A DNA stretch of 64,000 nt from Monodelphis domestica (GCF_027887165.1 NC_077227.1:540075889-540139888), one strand, 5' to 3'. Shown: positions 19,438 through 31,235, counted from the first letter of the stretch. Made by a program: numbers and translations. The notes: a model not told the origin generated them from the sequence alone.

Positions 19438-22400
19438 AAATTTAAATTTTCCCCCTCCTTTCTTCCCTCCTCCCTGCCATTGAGAAGGAAAGGAATTTGA
19501 TGTTATACATGTGTAGTCATGTAAAATATATTTATTCAAAGCATGTTGTGAAAGAAAACACAAATGAAAAACAAACAAAAAGTAATTTAAAAAGTATGTC
19601 AGTCTGCATTCAGACTCCCATCATTTATTTTTCTCTGGAGGTGGATAGCATTTTTTATCATAAGTTTTGTGGAATTATCATGGATTATTGTGTTGCTGAG
19701 AAGGATTGAGTCATTCATAGTTGATCATAGTACAATATTATTGTTACTATCTACAATGTTCTCCTGGTTCTGCACATTTCCCTTTGTGTCACTTCATGTA
19801 AGTCTTTCTAGATTTTTCTGAAAACATCCTACTTATTTCTTATAGCGTAGTTGTATTTCATCAAAATCACATGCCACAACTTGAACCATTCTCCAATTGA
19901 TGAACATTCCTTTTATTTCCAATTCTTTGACACTACAAAAAGAGATGCTATAAAATTTTTTTGTCCACATAAGTCCTTTTATCTTTTTCTTTTTTAAAAA
20001 AGAATCTCTTTGGGATACAGATTTATTAAAAAGGATTCCTGAATCAAAGGATATGCATAATTTTTTAGCCCTTTGGGTATAGATCCAAATCATTCTCCAG
20101 AAAGGTTGAATAAATTCACAACTCCATCAATAGTACATTAGGATCTTAATTTTCTAACATCCCTTATAACATTTCTCATTTTCTTTTTTCTGTTATATTA
20201 GCCTATTTGATAGATGTAAGGTAATGCTTCAGAGTTGTTTTAATTTCCATTCTTCTACTCAATAATAATTTAAAACTTTTTTTCTATAGCTTTTATTACT
20301 TCATTTGAAAACTGTCTATTCATATCTTTTGACTATCAATTGGCAATTGACTTGTATTCTTAAACTTTTGACTCAGTTCTCAATATATTTGAGAAATTAG
20401 GCTTTTTTTGGATAAACTTTCTGTAATTTTTTTCACCATTATAATTACTGTGTTTTTCCATTCTGTTTTCCCTAGTGATTCTATTCTTTCTCTCCTCTCA
20501 CCTTGTCCATCTTCAAAAGTATTTTGCTTCTGACTATCACCTTCCCCAATACATTTCCTTTTCTATCAGACTCCCCTTCCTTTCTCTTATACTCTGCTCC
20601 TTATATGTCCCTGTTGGGTAAGATGGATTTCTAGACTCAATTGAGTATGTATTTTATTCCCTCTTTGTGTCAATTCTTTTAAGAGTAAGGTTAAAGTACT
20701 TTCCCACAATATCTCTCATTTTCCCAACCATTGTAAAAGCTCTTTTGTACTTCTTTTATGTGTGAAAATTTATCCTATCCTACCCTCTTCTTTCCTTTTC
20801 TCCCAGTATATACCTCTTTCTCATCCCTTAATTTGTTTTTTAAGATGTCATTTTAGGTATCATACTCAATTCATTTTGAATTGTCATGCCCTCTGTTTAT
20901 GTATACTCCTTCCAACTACCCTAATAATGATAAAGTTCTTAGGGGTTTCAAGTATCATCTTCTCGTATAGGATCATAAATAGTTTAACCTTATTGAATCC
21001 TTTGTGATTTCTCTTTCCTGTTTACTTTTTTACACTTATCTTGAATCTTGTATTTGCAAACCAAATTTTCTCATTTTTGTTTTTTTCATCAAAAATGTTT
21101 GAAAGCCCTCTATTTCATTGAATATTCATGTTTTCCTGGAGGGATTAGCCTTAGTTTTGCTGCTTAAGTCATTGTTGGTTGTAATCCTTGCTTCTTTGAC
21201 CTCTGGAATATCTTATTAGAAGCCCTAATATTTTAATATAATATCCACAATATTTGAATTTTTTCTGGTTATTTATAATATTTTCTCCTTTACATGGGAT
21301 CTCTAGAATTTGGCAATAATATTCTTGGAAGTTTTTTTTATTTCGGGTTCTCATTCAGGAGGTGATTGGGTTCTTTTAGTTCTATTTTACCCTCTAGTTT
21401 TAGAATATCAGGGCAATCTAGTCTTTTTTGTGGACCATGGCTTTCAGGTAATCCAGTAATTGTTAAACCATTTCTCCTCAACTATTTTCCATATCAATTG
21501 TTTTTCCAATGAGATATGTTATATTTTTTTCTTTTTTCATTCTTTTGACTTTATTGTTTTTTTTTAAAATGTCTTACTAAGTCATTAGCTTCTATTTAAC
21601 CAATTCTGTTTTTAAGGAATTTCTTTGATAACCTTTTGCATCTACTTTTCAGATTCATCTAATTCTATTTTTCTAAATTCATCTCAATTTTAAACAATTA
21701 TTTTATTCATTAAGTTTTTGCTCCTCTTTTCCCATTTGAATTATTCTGTTTTGTTTAAAAAGTTATTTTATTTAGTATATTTTTGCACTTTTTTTAACCA
21801 ATACTTTGACTCTTTTTTCATTATTTTCTTAAGTCACTGTCATTTATTTTCCAAATTTTTCCTCTACTTCTGTTATTTGATTTTAAAAATTCTGTTAGAG
21901 TTCTCCCAGGAATTCTTTTTGGACTTGAGACTAATTTGCATTTTTCTTTGAGGCTCTGGATGTGGCTATTTTGACTTTGTTGTCTTCTTCTGAGTTTATG
22001 CTTTGATCTTTTTTGTCACCACAGTAATTTTCTATCATCAGGTTCTTGTTTTGTTGTTTATTCATTTTCCTAACCTATTTATCAACTTTTTACTTTACAA
22101 TAAAGTTGGGTTCTCTTCCTGGGGTGAAGGGGGCACTGTTCAAACTTTAGGCTTTTTGTAGAGTTGTTTTTAGAGCTCGTTTTGGGGCTCTGTAAGTTTT
22201 TAATTCTTCTAAGGTGGTATGACCTAATAAGAGTTGTGTTTTTCCTGGTCTGTACTCTGGTCTCTGATCAAGTATATGTACTCTTTCTTCCCAAGAACTG
22301 TGACAAGCCTCCTAACTCTCCTGAGACCACAAGCTCTGGTGTGCTAGTAAACTTCTTTGCAGTCTGGGACTGTGCCCTAATACTGTCAAGTTGTTCTCTG

Positions 22401-22640
22401 TATGGGCAATGCAACAGAGTCCTGCACCCACTGCCAGGAAAGAGAACTCTGTAATCTCCTTCTGACTAGTTGTCTGTGTGCTGAGAACTCTGGAAACCAC
22501 TGCTACCAATTTACTTTACACCAAGCTCTGTTGCTGGCTTGCCAGGGTCTTGCCTGAACTGGACTGTGCTTTACTCTCACCCTACTTTGACAGACCTTTC
22601 CTGTAAAGTATATATGTTGTCTTGGGAAGGAAAATTGCTT
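19438..22640 (-). mobile_element. HAL1-like element (L1 derivative with most of ORF2 deleted)
   Basis: On the minus strand the order from right to left is as follows. A 5' UTR-like region lies at about 22080-22640. ORF1 remains at about 21130-22080; the RNA-binding-domain motif reads like NLTITGLPESH near 21470, and the ORF1 end near 21150. The inter-ORF spacer follows (TGTTGGGTAAGATGGATTTC at 20609). Then, across a junction near 20440, comes only the C-terminal end of ORF2 (CTGTCTATTCATATCTTTTG), then the L1 3' UTR down to 19438. Nearly all of the endonuclease and reverse transcriptase is absent. The same junction is present in the copy at 44535-52168. In such half-L1 families mobilisation depends on an L1 in trans. 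All frames are broken. Confidence 0.78.
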
Positions 22641-23291
22641 CAATCCCTTCCTTTTGGTTTGATTTATCCAGAACTGATAGAGGAAGGTTCAGGTCTTCCA
22701 CTAGTACAGTTTTCCTATCTATTTCCTCCTAAGACCCACTAGTTTCTCTTTAAAATTTGCATGCTATACCATTTGGTTTATAGATGTTGAATACTGCTGT
22801 TTCTTCATTGTTTATACTGCCTTTTATCAGGATGTATTTACTTACCTTCTCTATCTCTTTTAATCAGATCTATTTTTACTTTGGCTTTGTCAGATATCAT
22901 AATTGTGACTCCTGCCTTCTTATTCTCAGTTGATGCCCAATAGATTTTGCTCCAGACTTTTATCTTTACCCCGTGTGTGTGTACTTGCCTCATGTATGTT
23001 CCTTGTAGATAATGTATAGTAGGATTTTAGTTTCTAATCCACTCTGCTATTTGCTTCCATTTTATGGGTGAGGTCATCCCATTCACATACAGGGTTATGA
23101 TTACCACTGTTGTATTCTCCAACATTTTGATTTCCTCTCCTGGTCCTGCCCTTTCATCTTTCACTATTTCCTTCTACACCAGTGTTTTGCTTTTAATCAG
23201 TCCCCCTAATCTCCACCCTTATTTTACTTCCCTTTTTCTCCTCTCCCTTCTTATTCCCCTTTTATTTTTCTTTAGGATCCTTTTAAACCTC

Positions 23292-23304
23292 ACCCCCCCC
23301 CCCC

Positions 23305-23345
<41 letters not shown>
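23292..23345. repeat. (C)n followed by (CA)n microsatellite
   Basis: A run of about 12 C is followed by about 18 CA units. It lies within the L1 inter-ORF spacer. Confidence 0.95.
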
Positions 23346-23626
23346 ATTCATTCTCCTTCCCTTGTATTGCTTCCCTTCCCACCAGTACATTTGTTACCCT
23401 GCTATTTCTCTATAGGGCACAAATCAATTCTCTGCCCCAATGATTGTTCTTTTTTCTTTGAGTCAATTTCAATGCACCTATGAGGAAAGTGTTAGCTGGT
23501 TCCAACCTCTTTCACTCTTCTATTGTATTGGTCTTTTCCCTTGCTCCTGCCATGGGCTTCTTTATGAAATATAATTTTAGCCCCTTTTGTCTCTTTTCCC
23601 ATTTCTCTTAGTATTAACCTCTTTTT

Positions 23627-23628
<2 letters not shown>

Positions 23629-23705
<77 letters not shown>

Positions 23706-23706
23706 G
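23629..23706. repeat. (CT)n(TA)n microsatellite
   Basis: About 25 CT units run directly into about 13 TA units. It sits in the spacer of the minus-strand L1, at the position where the + strand L1 fragment has TATATATATAGATAAATACA (4499-4518), so it probably grew from a short seed within the element. Confidence 0.95.
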
Positions 23707-24210
23707 GAACTTGACATTTTATCCTTTACAGTTTTTCCCTGTGCCCTCTAAGTATACTTCTTATAGCTACCCAAGTGATAATAAATACAAATCATTTGAA
23801 CTTTTTGGTTCTTTAAAAAAAAAAAAGTTTTTTTTCTCCCTTTCTTAATTTCCTTTTGGTGATTCTCTTGAGTTCTCTGTTTGAGCATCAAATTTTCTGT
23901 TTAAATCTGGTCTTTTCTTTATGAATACTTGGAAGTCTTCTATTTCATTAAATGACCATACTTTCCCCTGCAAGAATATAGTTAGTTTTTCTGGGTAGTT
24001 GATTCTTGGTTGTAGACCCAGTTCCCTTGCTTTCTGGAAAATTATATTCCATGCCTTCTGGTTATTCAGTTTGATGCACCCAGATCCTGTGTTATCCTAA
24101 CTGTGATTCCATGGTATCTGAATGACTTCTTCTTAGCAGCTTGTAATATTTTTTCCTTGGTCTCGTTTTTGAATTTGGTTATAACATTCCTGGGCATTGT
24201 CAGTTGGGAA

Positions 24211-24616
24211 TTAAATGTAGGAGGTGATCTGTGGATTCTTTTTAATTTCTACTTTTCCCTCTTTTTCAAGAATATTGGGGAAATTTTCTTGGATAATTTC
24301 CTGTAGAATGATGTCCAGGCTTTTTCTTTTGTTATAATTGTCTGGTAGTTCAATAATTCTTAAATTGTCTTTCCTTGATCTGTTTTCAATGTCTACAGTT
24401 TTGTCAATGAGATATTTCATATTTTCCTCAATTTTGTTTTATAGACTTTTGCTTCCTTGTGAAGTAATTTGCTTCTAATTGTTGGTTTCTAATTTTTAAA
24501 GACTGAATTTTATCCTTGGATTTTTGGGCGTCCTTCTCCTTCTGTCTTGATTTTCTTTGTAGGTCATCTTTCACTTTGTTTCCCTTGTTTTCAAATTGGT
24601 CTATTCTGGCTTTCAA
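24211..24616 (-). pseudogene. L1 ORF1 remnant (coiled coil and RNA-binding region)
   Basis: Two adjacent minus-strand frames carry ORF1. The first, 24428-24616, is a Lys/Glu/Gln-rich coiled coil (for example RKSRQKEKDAQKSKDKIQSL). The second, 24211-24420, contains VDIENRSRKDNLRIIELPD, the diagnostic start of the ORF1 RNA-recognition domain, then SLDIILQEIIQENFPNI. In intact L1 this protein forms a trimeric RNA-binding particle. A stop and frame break separate the halves and the C-terminal domain is decayed, so it is non-functional. Confidence 0.9.
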
Positions 24617-25742
24617 GACACTATTTTCTGTTTCCAGATGACTTATTTCACTTTTTAAGTTCTTTTCCTAATTGTCTTCATTCTCTCTTAATTTTTTTTT
24701 TAATTATGTTTTGAGTTCTTCCAAAGCCTCAGTTCAATTCACTAGAGTTTCTGTGTTTTTGTTTGGTGTTTCTTGGTCCTCCTCTGTTCCACTGGCTCTT
24801 TGTTAATTACCTGGAGAGAAGCTGTCAATTGTAATTTCTCTTTTCTTTTTCTGTTGTTTACCCATATTTTTTCCTTCTTTTACCCCTATAATTGGCTGTA
24901 ATCTTGCTCCTCTGCTCTGATTATTTGCTGGATCTGTGGGTTTGGGCTATTCTGTGCTGATGGGGTTTCTTCTCTGCTCTGCTGACTGACTAGGTTAGGC
25001 TGATGATATTAATGAGTCCTGAGGTCAGATCTTCCCCATCTGGCATCAGAAACTGAAGGTGTATATAAAGGTGTGGAGGCTAAAAAGAGGTGGGCTTCAC
25101 ACCCTGTTATCAGGGTGTTCTCTAGTGATTGCAGCCTTTTCCCTCAGAGCTTAATCAGCTAGGCTCTCAGTGGCATTAGTGGGGGAGGAATGGTGGAGAT
25201 TGAGCTTCCCTAGACTCTGAAGGGTTCCTATCTGCCCCATTGATAAGATTAAGTCCTGGTGGAGTTGATCTTCGGACCTGGATATGCCCTGAGGCCAAAA
25301 CTTGAGAATGGAGATGGAGCATTTTGGCTGAGACTAGGCTGCCCTCTCTGTGCTTCTCCTCCAGCTACCTCCCTGCTGTCTATGTTGAATACTCTAAGTC
25401 TGGCATAGCTGTGCCAATAAGGCATTACCTCCAGACTAGTGCCCTTGGGTTCCCAGAGATTCTCGGGACCAGTGGAGACTCTATTACAGTAGGTTGGGGA
25501 GGGGTCTGGAGAGCTTCCTTCTTCCTTTCCCTTAAACCCGAGAGTTCAAGAATTCAGGCTTTTTTTTTTTTTGGTGTACCTTTTAAGTTGAATCCAGCAG
25601 AAGAGTCCCCCAGTTCTATCCTATTGTTAGATTTGGTTTTCTGTCCTCTCAAAGCACTTTGTTTTTGATTGTTGTGGAAGGGTTTTGAGAAAGGTCTGGA
25701 CTTTTGCTGTGTCTAAGTGGCCATATTCCCAGTACCCTGGCA

Positions 25743-25970
25743 CTAACAACTTGATGAAGACCCAACAAAAGGGAATGAGGAGATGTTATATAAGTAGGAG
25801 AACCAAGAGAAGGCAGTGCCACAAAAACCTAGAGAGGAGAAAATATTAAAAAGAGCCTTATTGGCACTGTCAAATATTGCAGAGAAAATAAGAGGAATTA
25901 AGATTGGGAAAAGGTCATTAGATCTGGTGCTTAAGAGATCATTAGCCACGAAAGAGAGGACAAAGAGCAA
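25743..25970 (-). pseudogene. L2 reverse-transcriptase remnant
   Basis: The open stretch includes SAIFDSANKALFNIFSSLGF followed by CGTAFSWFSYLYN and VGSSSS. These are degenerate versions of the L2/CR1 reverse-transcriptase segment of type SAAFDTVDH...LSSLG..GTALSWF. The catalytic Asp of the first motif is retained as FDS, but no full domain remains. Confidence 0.8.
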
Positions 25971-26990
25971 TAGTTATTTGAAATTATTGGAACAAATAAG
26001 GGATTTTTAAAAATAAAGAATAAGGAAGTTAGTGTGTTTGTAGACATCAGGGAAACAGCCCATAGACAGGAAGAGACTGAAGATTAATGAGAAAACAGTA
26101 ATGATGGAGGGCATTCTGCTGGAGAAAATGTAATGGAGGGGAACAAGAGTGTATATAAAGGGTTTTCTTTGGCAGGGAGAAAGGCTGTCACTTCATAGGA
26201 GAGTGAAAATGGAGACTGTGGGGCAATACAATTGAGTACTATAAGATCAAGAAGAGAGCAAAACAAGAATCTCTTGATGAATGACCTCAATTTTTTTCAA
26301 TAAAGTACATGAATCAAGATTCTCAATTGAAAGGGTAGGGGAAGAGGTTATCTTAAGAGGTTGGAGGTGGAATGAAGAAGTTTGGAAAAGGTGTTTTAAT
26401 GAGCAGGATGATGAATCAGGGAAGTAAATGAGGATGAACTTGCTTCATTGCAATACCTATTGAAATTATTTTACAAACATTTTCATTGAATGCAGCCAGC
26501 ATAATTTTATGATTTTTCTCCAACTCTGCACAGTGGCACACGAACATGAATAAAGGCAACAAGTGGTATTATTAATCCAAGCTTGGAGTTTAGCTAGGCT
26601 TGGTTGGCAATAGGATAAGGGAGCAAAGAACTGGAAGGTAGAGGATAGTGCAAAATTGAACTGGTTCACTGAAATAGGCAAAGAGGGAGAATATAATCAG
26701 TGCAAGAGGGATGACTTGGGAATAATTGTGTAGTGCAGAGATTGAGAGTCATAGTGAGGATAAGGAGAAAGGTTAGGAGTTTTAAGGAAAAGGGAAGATA
26801 GAATGATTGAAATTATCATCAGATAAAGAAATTTTAGAGGTTCTCTATATGGAAGTAGAATATTTGTGGGTGATGGCAAGATTAACGATATGGTCATCTT
26901 TGTATGTATATAACTGGAGTGTAAGAGTAGATTGAGTAGATCATGGAAAATGATTAAACTGAGGAACTAGTGAGACTTCTTTTCTTTATA
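25743..26990 (-). mobile_element. L2 LINE, endonuclease to reverse-transcriptase region
   Basis: Minus-strand L2 similarity runs across about 1.2 kb, in collinear order with remembered L2 sequence. Examples are GACCTCAATTTTTTTCAATA at 26282, GATTTTTCTCCAACTCTGCA at 26512 and ATGGTCATCTTTGTATGTAT at 26890. The left end, next to the L1 5' end, encodes part of the reverse transcriptase. Confidence 0.75.
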
Positions 26991-28320
26991 TTGGAAAAAA
27001 ACAACAACATTATAGTCATTCTCTTGCTCCCAACCCCCAAACTCACACTTAAATGTATAAAAAGGAAAATCTTATGGCCTTTTGATCTTTCTTGGCTTGA
27101 CAATACTTAGACTGAGTTGGGAGAAGTCAAGATAAGTAAAAGGTACCTTAAGGGACTGTGTTGGAGCATAAAAGACAACAAGGCCATCCAATGCAGCTGA
27201 GGAAGTCTCCAGGTGTAATGACTTTTCATGCCACTGGACCCAGGCTTCCAACGCCAAGAGAGTGGGACTGTCTCTGTGCACCGACTTTTCCACTTAAATC
27301 TCCTTCATGCACAAGTGTCTTTGTGCACAGTCATCTACATCACAGAAGAAAGCGCACAAAGACAATTGCATCCTCTGTTACCCAGAGACTACTACTATAC
27401 TATACCTTAAGGGACTCTAAGATAGATATCATCAATACAGAGCCCTTAATTATGAATAAATTGTAGTTTATCCCACCAAAAGAGTCTCAACTAAATAACT
27501 TATTCATGAAAGCCAAATATCACAGGGAATCAATACTAATAGAAATACAAGTCTTGATGAATATTCCTTATTTGAAATGAATCTTTAGATTATGCTAAGA
27601 ATATAGTTCATCTGTAAATTCACATAGTAATTATAAAAGAACTACTTTTTAAACACCATTTGAAATCCACTGAAGTAAGAACATCCTATACATTTTAATA
27701 AGTTGAAATTCAGCCCAAAATATGAAAAATAAATATGGGCATGGCCCATCTAATGTCATTGAGTTTATCTGAGAAAAAATAAATCACCTAAGGTGAAACA
27801 ATTTTATAGGGCAGTTAGTTCCAAAGAAACAATTCCATAGTGCTATAAATGTAATGTTTTTATGGTAGGATTTTTCAGTATTATGGTAAAAGGTCCCTAT
27901 ATTGTATTAATAATTGTATTATTAGCTGGAATATTTCTACTCATGACAACTTTTGGGAGTTCATTTCAACTTTAGCATCTGAAGGAGAGCAGAGAAGTTG
28001 ATTGCACATATGAAATTTAATAAATATTTATGGAATAAATAAATAAATAGATTCAACTCCCAGAGTTATACCTATATAAAACTGAGTGGTCTGTTTGAGG
28101 AAATGCATATTGAATATGAGCCATGCAATAAAATGGATGTTGAGTATCTACAAATGACTATATATACCACAGAATTCTGTGATTTTTTTGATAATTGAAC
28201 TTTGTGTATCTGTTTTTAGAATAATCTTTGGTTTTATAATCAAGAGATGACTACATTTAAAATTTCATCTGAGAATGCTCAATACTGATGGTATTTACCT
28301 CTATGTCAATATAATGTGGC
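26991..28320. other. Mostly unassigned; possible old repeat at 27140-27470
   Basis: The subregion 27140-27470 is less AT-rich, has a few CpG, an open frame of 102 codons (27158-27466, +) and an AATAAA at about 27457. I recognise no protein, and I have the impression of a marsupial repeat that I cannot name. 27470-28320 is AT-rich unique sequence. Confidence 0.45.
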
Positions 28321-28324
28321 TCTC

Positions 28325-28465
28325 AATTCAGCAAACATTTATTAAACACTTACTATGTTCTAGGCACTGTACTAAGTGCCTGAAGTACAAATAAAAGCAA
28401 AAAATATAGACGATCCCATTCCTCAGGGAGCTTATGTCCTAATGAAGGAAAAAAAAACATAAAAG
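28325..28465 (-). mobile_element. L2/THER1-type 3' end
   Basis: AGCAAACATTTATTAAACAC, TACTATGTTCTAGGCACTGT and CATTCCTCAGGGAGCTTATG are the reverse L2 terminus. Similarity may continue weakly to 28668. Confidence 0.8.
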
Positions 28466-28680
28466 AGTGCTAAAAAGAGGTAAAGGGAGAGGATGGAAGA
28501 AGGTGCCAGTTTAGTGGAACTGAAGAGAAGCTATGGATCAGGAGCAGAGTCAAGAGAAGATAAAGTAAGAAAACATAGTTGGTCTAGATCCTTCCTTAAA
28601 ATGGGGGTTCTAGGAGGACCTTGTCAATATGGGGAAAAGGCCATGGGAGCAGGGAGATCTTCTAGGTTAAAAAGAATGCC

Positions 28681-28875
28681 TTTAGGCAAGTAGGTGACTA
28701 ACTCAGTAGATAGAAATCCAGGCCAAGGGACAGGCAGTCCTGGGTTCAAATCTAACCTTAGTTACTTCCTAGCTGTGTATCCCTAGGCAAGTCACTTAAC
28801 CCCATTTGCCTAGTCCTTACCACTCTTCTGCTTTGGAAACAATATGTAATATTGATTCTAAGCCAGGGTTAAAAA
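28681..28875 (+). mobile_element. tRNA-derived SINE (MON1-like), full length
   Basis: Diverged head (TAGGTGACTAACTCAGTAGA), box-B-like GGGTTCAAATCTAAC, GGCAAGTCACTTAACCCC, CATTTGCCTAGTCCTTACC and the tail ending in an A-run. The 11-base AAAAGAATGCC flanks it at 28670-28680 and 28876-28886, an exact target duplication. Confidence 0.92.
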
Positions 28876-29064
28876 AAAAGAATGCCATGTAGAGTTATAT
28901 TCTAGGGTGAGGGCTACAGGACAGAGTGGAGAAATCTATAGATTAAGGAATTAGTTTATTGGAGGCATGAGGTAATAGGACCTAAAACTGTGATTTCATT
29001 AGTGCCATAAACTCCTTGGTGAGTAAACATCTGCAACCAATGCATTTTGGAACCTTCTGTGCAA

Positions 29065-29222
29065 CATATGGTCATAGAGAGTTGCTTGGGACACTGATGG
29101 GTTAAGTAACTTTCAGAGGGTGGCAGAGCCTATGCGTGACAGAGATGGGACTTGAATTCAAATCTTCCTGGCCTTGGGACTGGCTGTCTATCTACTACAT
29201 TGTACTATAGCCCCTTGAGGTG
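29065..29222 (-). mobile_element. CORE-SINE/tRNA-SINE fragment
   Basis: GGGTTAAGTAACTTTCAGAG, GATGGGACTTGAATTCAAAT (box-B complement) and CTACTACATTGTACTATAGC follow the order of a reverse-orientation SINE. Subfamily uncertain. Confidence 0.65.
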
Positions 29223-29390
29223 ACAATAAAGCATTGCTTAGATTGAAGCCCAAGAAATTTTTATTGATATCTTTTATTTTCATATTGCTTAAATTCTGCC
29301 ATACTTTCAATGAATCATCATATCAAACAGAGAATTTTTTAAAGGAAAAATGGGAAAATCAACCAAAGCCTTTGATATATTGTAAAAAAT

Positions 29391-29450
29391 GTATATATAT
29401 ATACATATATATATATATATTATATATATGTATATGCACACACACACAAT
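29391..29450. repeat. (TA)n/(CA)n microsatellite
   Basis: Perfect and near-perfect TATA units followed by about seven CA units. Confidence 0.9.
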
Positions 29451-29785
29451 GTTCCACACTGGTATATCTCTCACCTATGCAAAGGAGTGGATGCAGAGAG
29501 AAATGCCTTCTCATAGCTCTTCTTCTGAGTCAGCTTTGTTCAGTGTAGTTCTTAATCTGATTTAGTCTCCTAACTCGAAAGGGTTATCACTTAGAGGATG
29601 AAAAATAACCCTATTGTTCTTTGGCTATAATACAAAACCATTGCTCAAGGTAGTTGGAGAAACCCTGAGAAGGAAAACAAATAGTGATATGTCCTACCTT
29701 GGTCAGATCACATCACGAATATTGTATTCAGTTCTGAGAGACACATCTTATTAGAGATGATGTTCCTCTGACCCTGTTACCCGGT
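29451..29785. other. Unassigned sequence
   Basis: No repeat or gene recognised. Confidence 0.5.
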
Positions 29786-30465
29786 AGTGCAGACACTTAT
29801 CACCTCATTTGAACTGCTGCAATAGGCTCCTGGTGGTTCTGCCAGCTTCAAAGTCTATCCCCACTTTAATTTCTCCTCCATTCAGCCACCAAAGTGATTT
29901 TCCTAAAGGACAGGTCCAATCACGTCACTCTTACTCAATAAACTCCAGTGGTTCCCCATTGTCTCTAAAATTTAACAATGATTTATTTGGCATACATAGC
30001 CCTTCACAACCTATTCCCCCACTTCTTTTTCCATTCTTCTTACACCTCACTCCAGGCCACAACTTCTTCAACCTGGTCTTCCAATAAGACATTCCATCTC
30101 TCTGCTCCCGGTATTTCCTCTGACTGTTCCCCATACCAATAAAGCTCTTCCTCATCAACTCTGCCTACTGATTTCTCTGGCTTCCTTTAAGTCCCAAGTA
30201 AAATCCCATCTTTTACTGAAAGCCATTCCCAACCCCTGCTCAATTCTAGTGTCTTCCCTAAATTAATCATTTTCTAATTATTTAGCATATATGTTGCTTT
30301 ATATACATTTGTATGCCTGTTGTACTCCCAATTAGATTATAAGTTCCTTGAGGGCAGGGTTTGTCTTTTGTCTCTTTTTTTTGTTTGTTTGTTTTTTAGT
30401 CACTGGCTTAGCACTGGGCCTGGCACAAAGTAGGTGCTTAATAAATATTTATCCATTGATTAAAA
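29786..30465 (+). mobile_element. L2 LINE 3' end with ORF2 C-terminus
   Basis: The forward L2 order is clear. GAACTGCTGCAATAGGCTCC corresponds to the conserved Cys-Asn-Ser-Leu-Leu segment; it is followed by CAATCACGTCACTCTTACTC, AACTCCAGTGGTTCCCCATT and CACAACCTATTCCCCCACTT. The end is TTATAAGTTCCTTGAGGGCA and AAGTAGGTGCTTAATAAATA. The C-terminal codons are readable in pieces (29809-30087) but frameshifted. A short T/G-rich patch lies at 30376-30398. Confidence 0.9.
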
Positions 30466-30537
30466 AAGGTAGAGCTGGGTGGGGCTAAAGGTGCTAGACT
30501 CTGTAAGTGCCCAAAGGTCCCTCCATTAATAATAATG

Positions 30538-30712
30538 GGATCACAGAATTTAGAGCTCTAAGGAACTTTAGAAATAATTTAATGACTTCCTCATTTTGTT
30601 ATTTTATAGATGAGGAGGCCAGGATATTGGAAGAATTTGCTCCTCTGACTTAAGAGGGAGGCAGGATTTGAACAGGGGTCCTCTCATTTGGCTCTAGGGC
30701 TCCTTTTTATGA
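30538..30712 (-). mobile_element. MIR-like CORE-SINE
   Basis: GATCACAGAATTTAGAGCTC, TTATAGATGAGGAGGCCAGG and GGCAGGATTTGAACAGGGGT give reverse CORE-SINE order. Confidence 0.78.
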
Positions 30713-31100
30713 CTCAATTCAAGTCCTGTCCACTGAGAACATCATTATAATGTAAGACACAAGAGGTGTAATACTAGGAACTGGGTCCTAAGAAATCTGG
30801 ATCAGCAGATGTGTACTAAATGTGGCACCCAGGCTATGTAACATCGGAAACACTAACACTAGAGATAAATAACCTTTCGCAGTGACACCCAGGGACCTAC
30901 TCTTGTTCCTCTGGGCTTTAAAAGTGCTCCAATTTCTTCCCTACACTTCACATCCATCAGGAAAGAGGCCCAGCTCTCAGGAGGGACCTGTGTCTCCACT
31001 TGGTGCTGTGCTATCTTTAGGCCATGAGTACAGTTGCCCTTCCTACCTTGGCACTCTGAGTTCCTTTGGGGTCTGAAGATAATCCAATGTTGTGTGTACT
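30713..31100. other. Unassigned sequence
   Basis: No repeat family or gene recognised. The frame at 30882-31076 is short and featureless. Confidence 0.5.
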
Positions 31101-31102
31101 TG

Positions 31103-31235
31103 GTTGTTTGGATGGTATCTCCCCCATTATAATGTGAGCTCCTTGAGGGAAGAGAGGGGCTGGGTTTTTGCTTTCTTTGTACCTCCAGGGCTTAGCAAAG
31201 TGCTTAATAATTGCTCCTTCCTTACCTGACAGCTG
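31103..31235 (+). mobile_element. L2/THER1-type 3' end
   Basis: CCATTATAATGTGAGCTCCT, TGAGGGAAGAGAGGGGCTGG, CTTTGTACCTCCAGGGCTTA and GCAAAGTGCTTAATAATTGC are the forward L2/CORE-SINE terminus. Confidence 0.85.

Larger units (their letters stand above)
22640..25735 (-). mobile_element. L1, 5' half only (5' UTR, ORF1, spacer, start of ORF2)
   Basis: The minus-strand 5' end is at about 25728-25735 and resembles the start of the L1 at 45396. Moving left: 5' UTR to about 24800, ORF1 at about 24100-24800, spacer with simple repeats, then the ORF2 endonuclease start. The endonuclease part is seen as TTTTATGGGTGAGGTCATCC at 23062 and CAGATATCATAATTGTGACT at 22891. Similarity ends near 22640 at a point equal to about 5450 in the + strand fragment. 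The 3' half is missing and the 5' end of the HAL1-like element abuts directly. The 5' end lies next to L2 sequence at 25743. Confidence 0.85.

Noticed and set aside
25324..25668. 114-codon plus-strand frame
   Set aside because: It is antisense to the L1 5' UTR of the minus-strand element and has no protein similarity.
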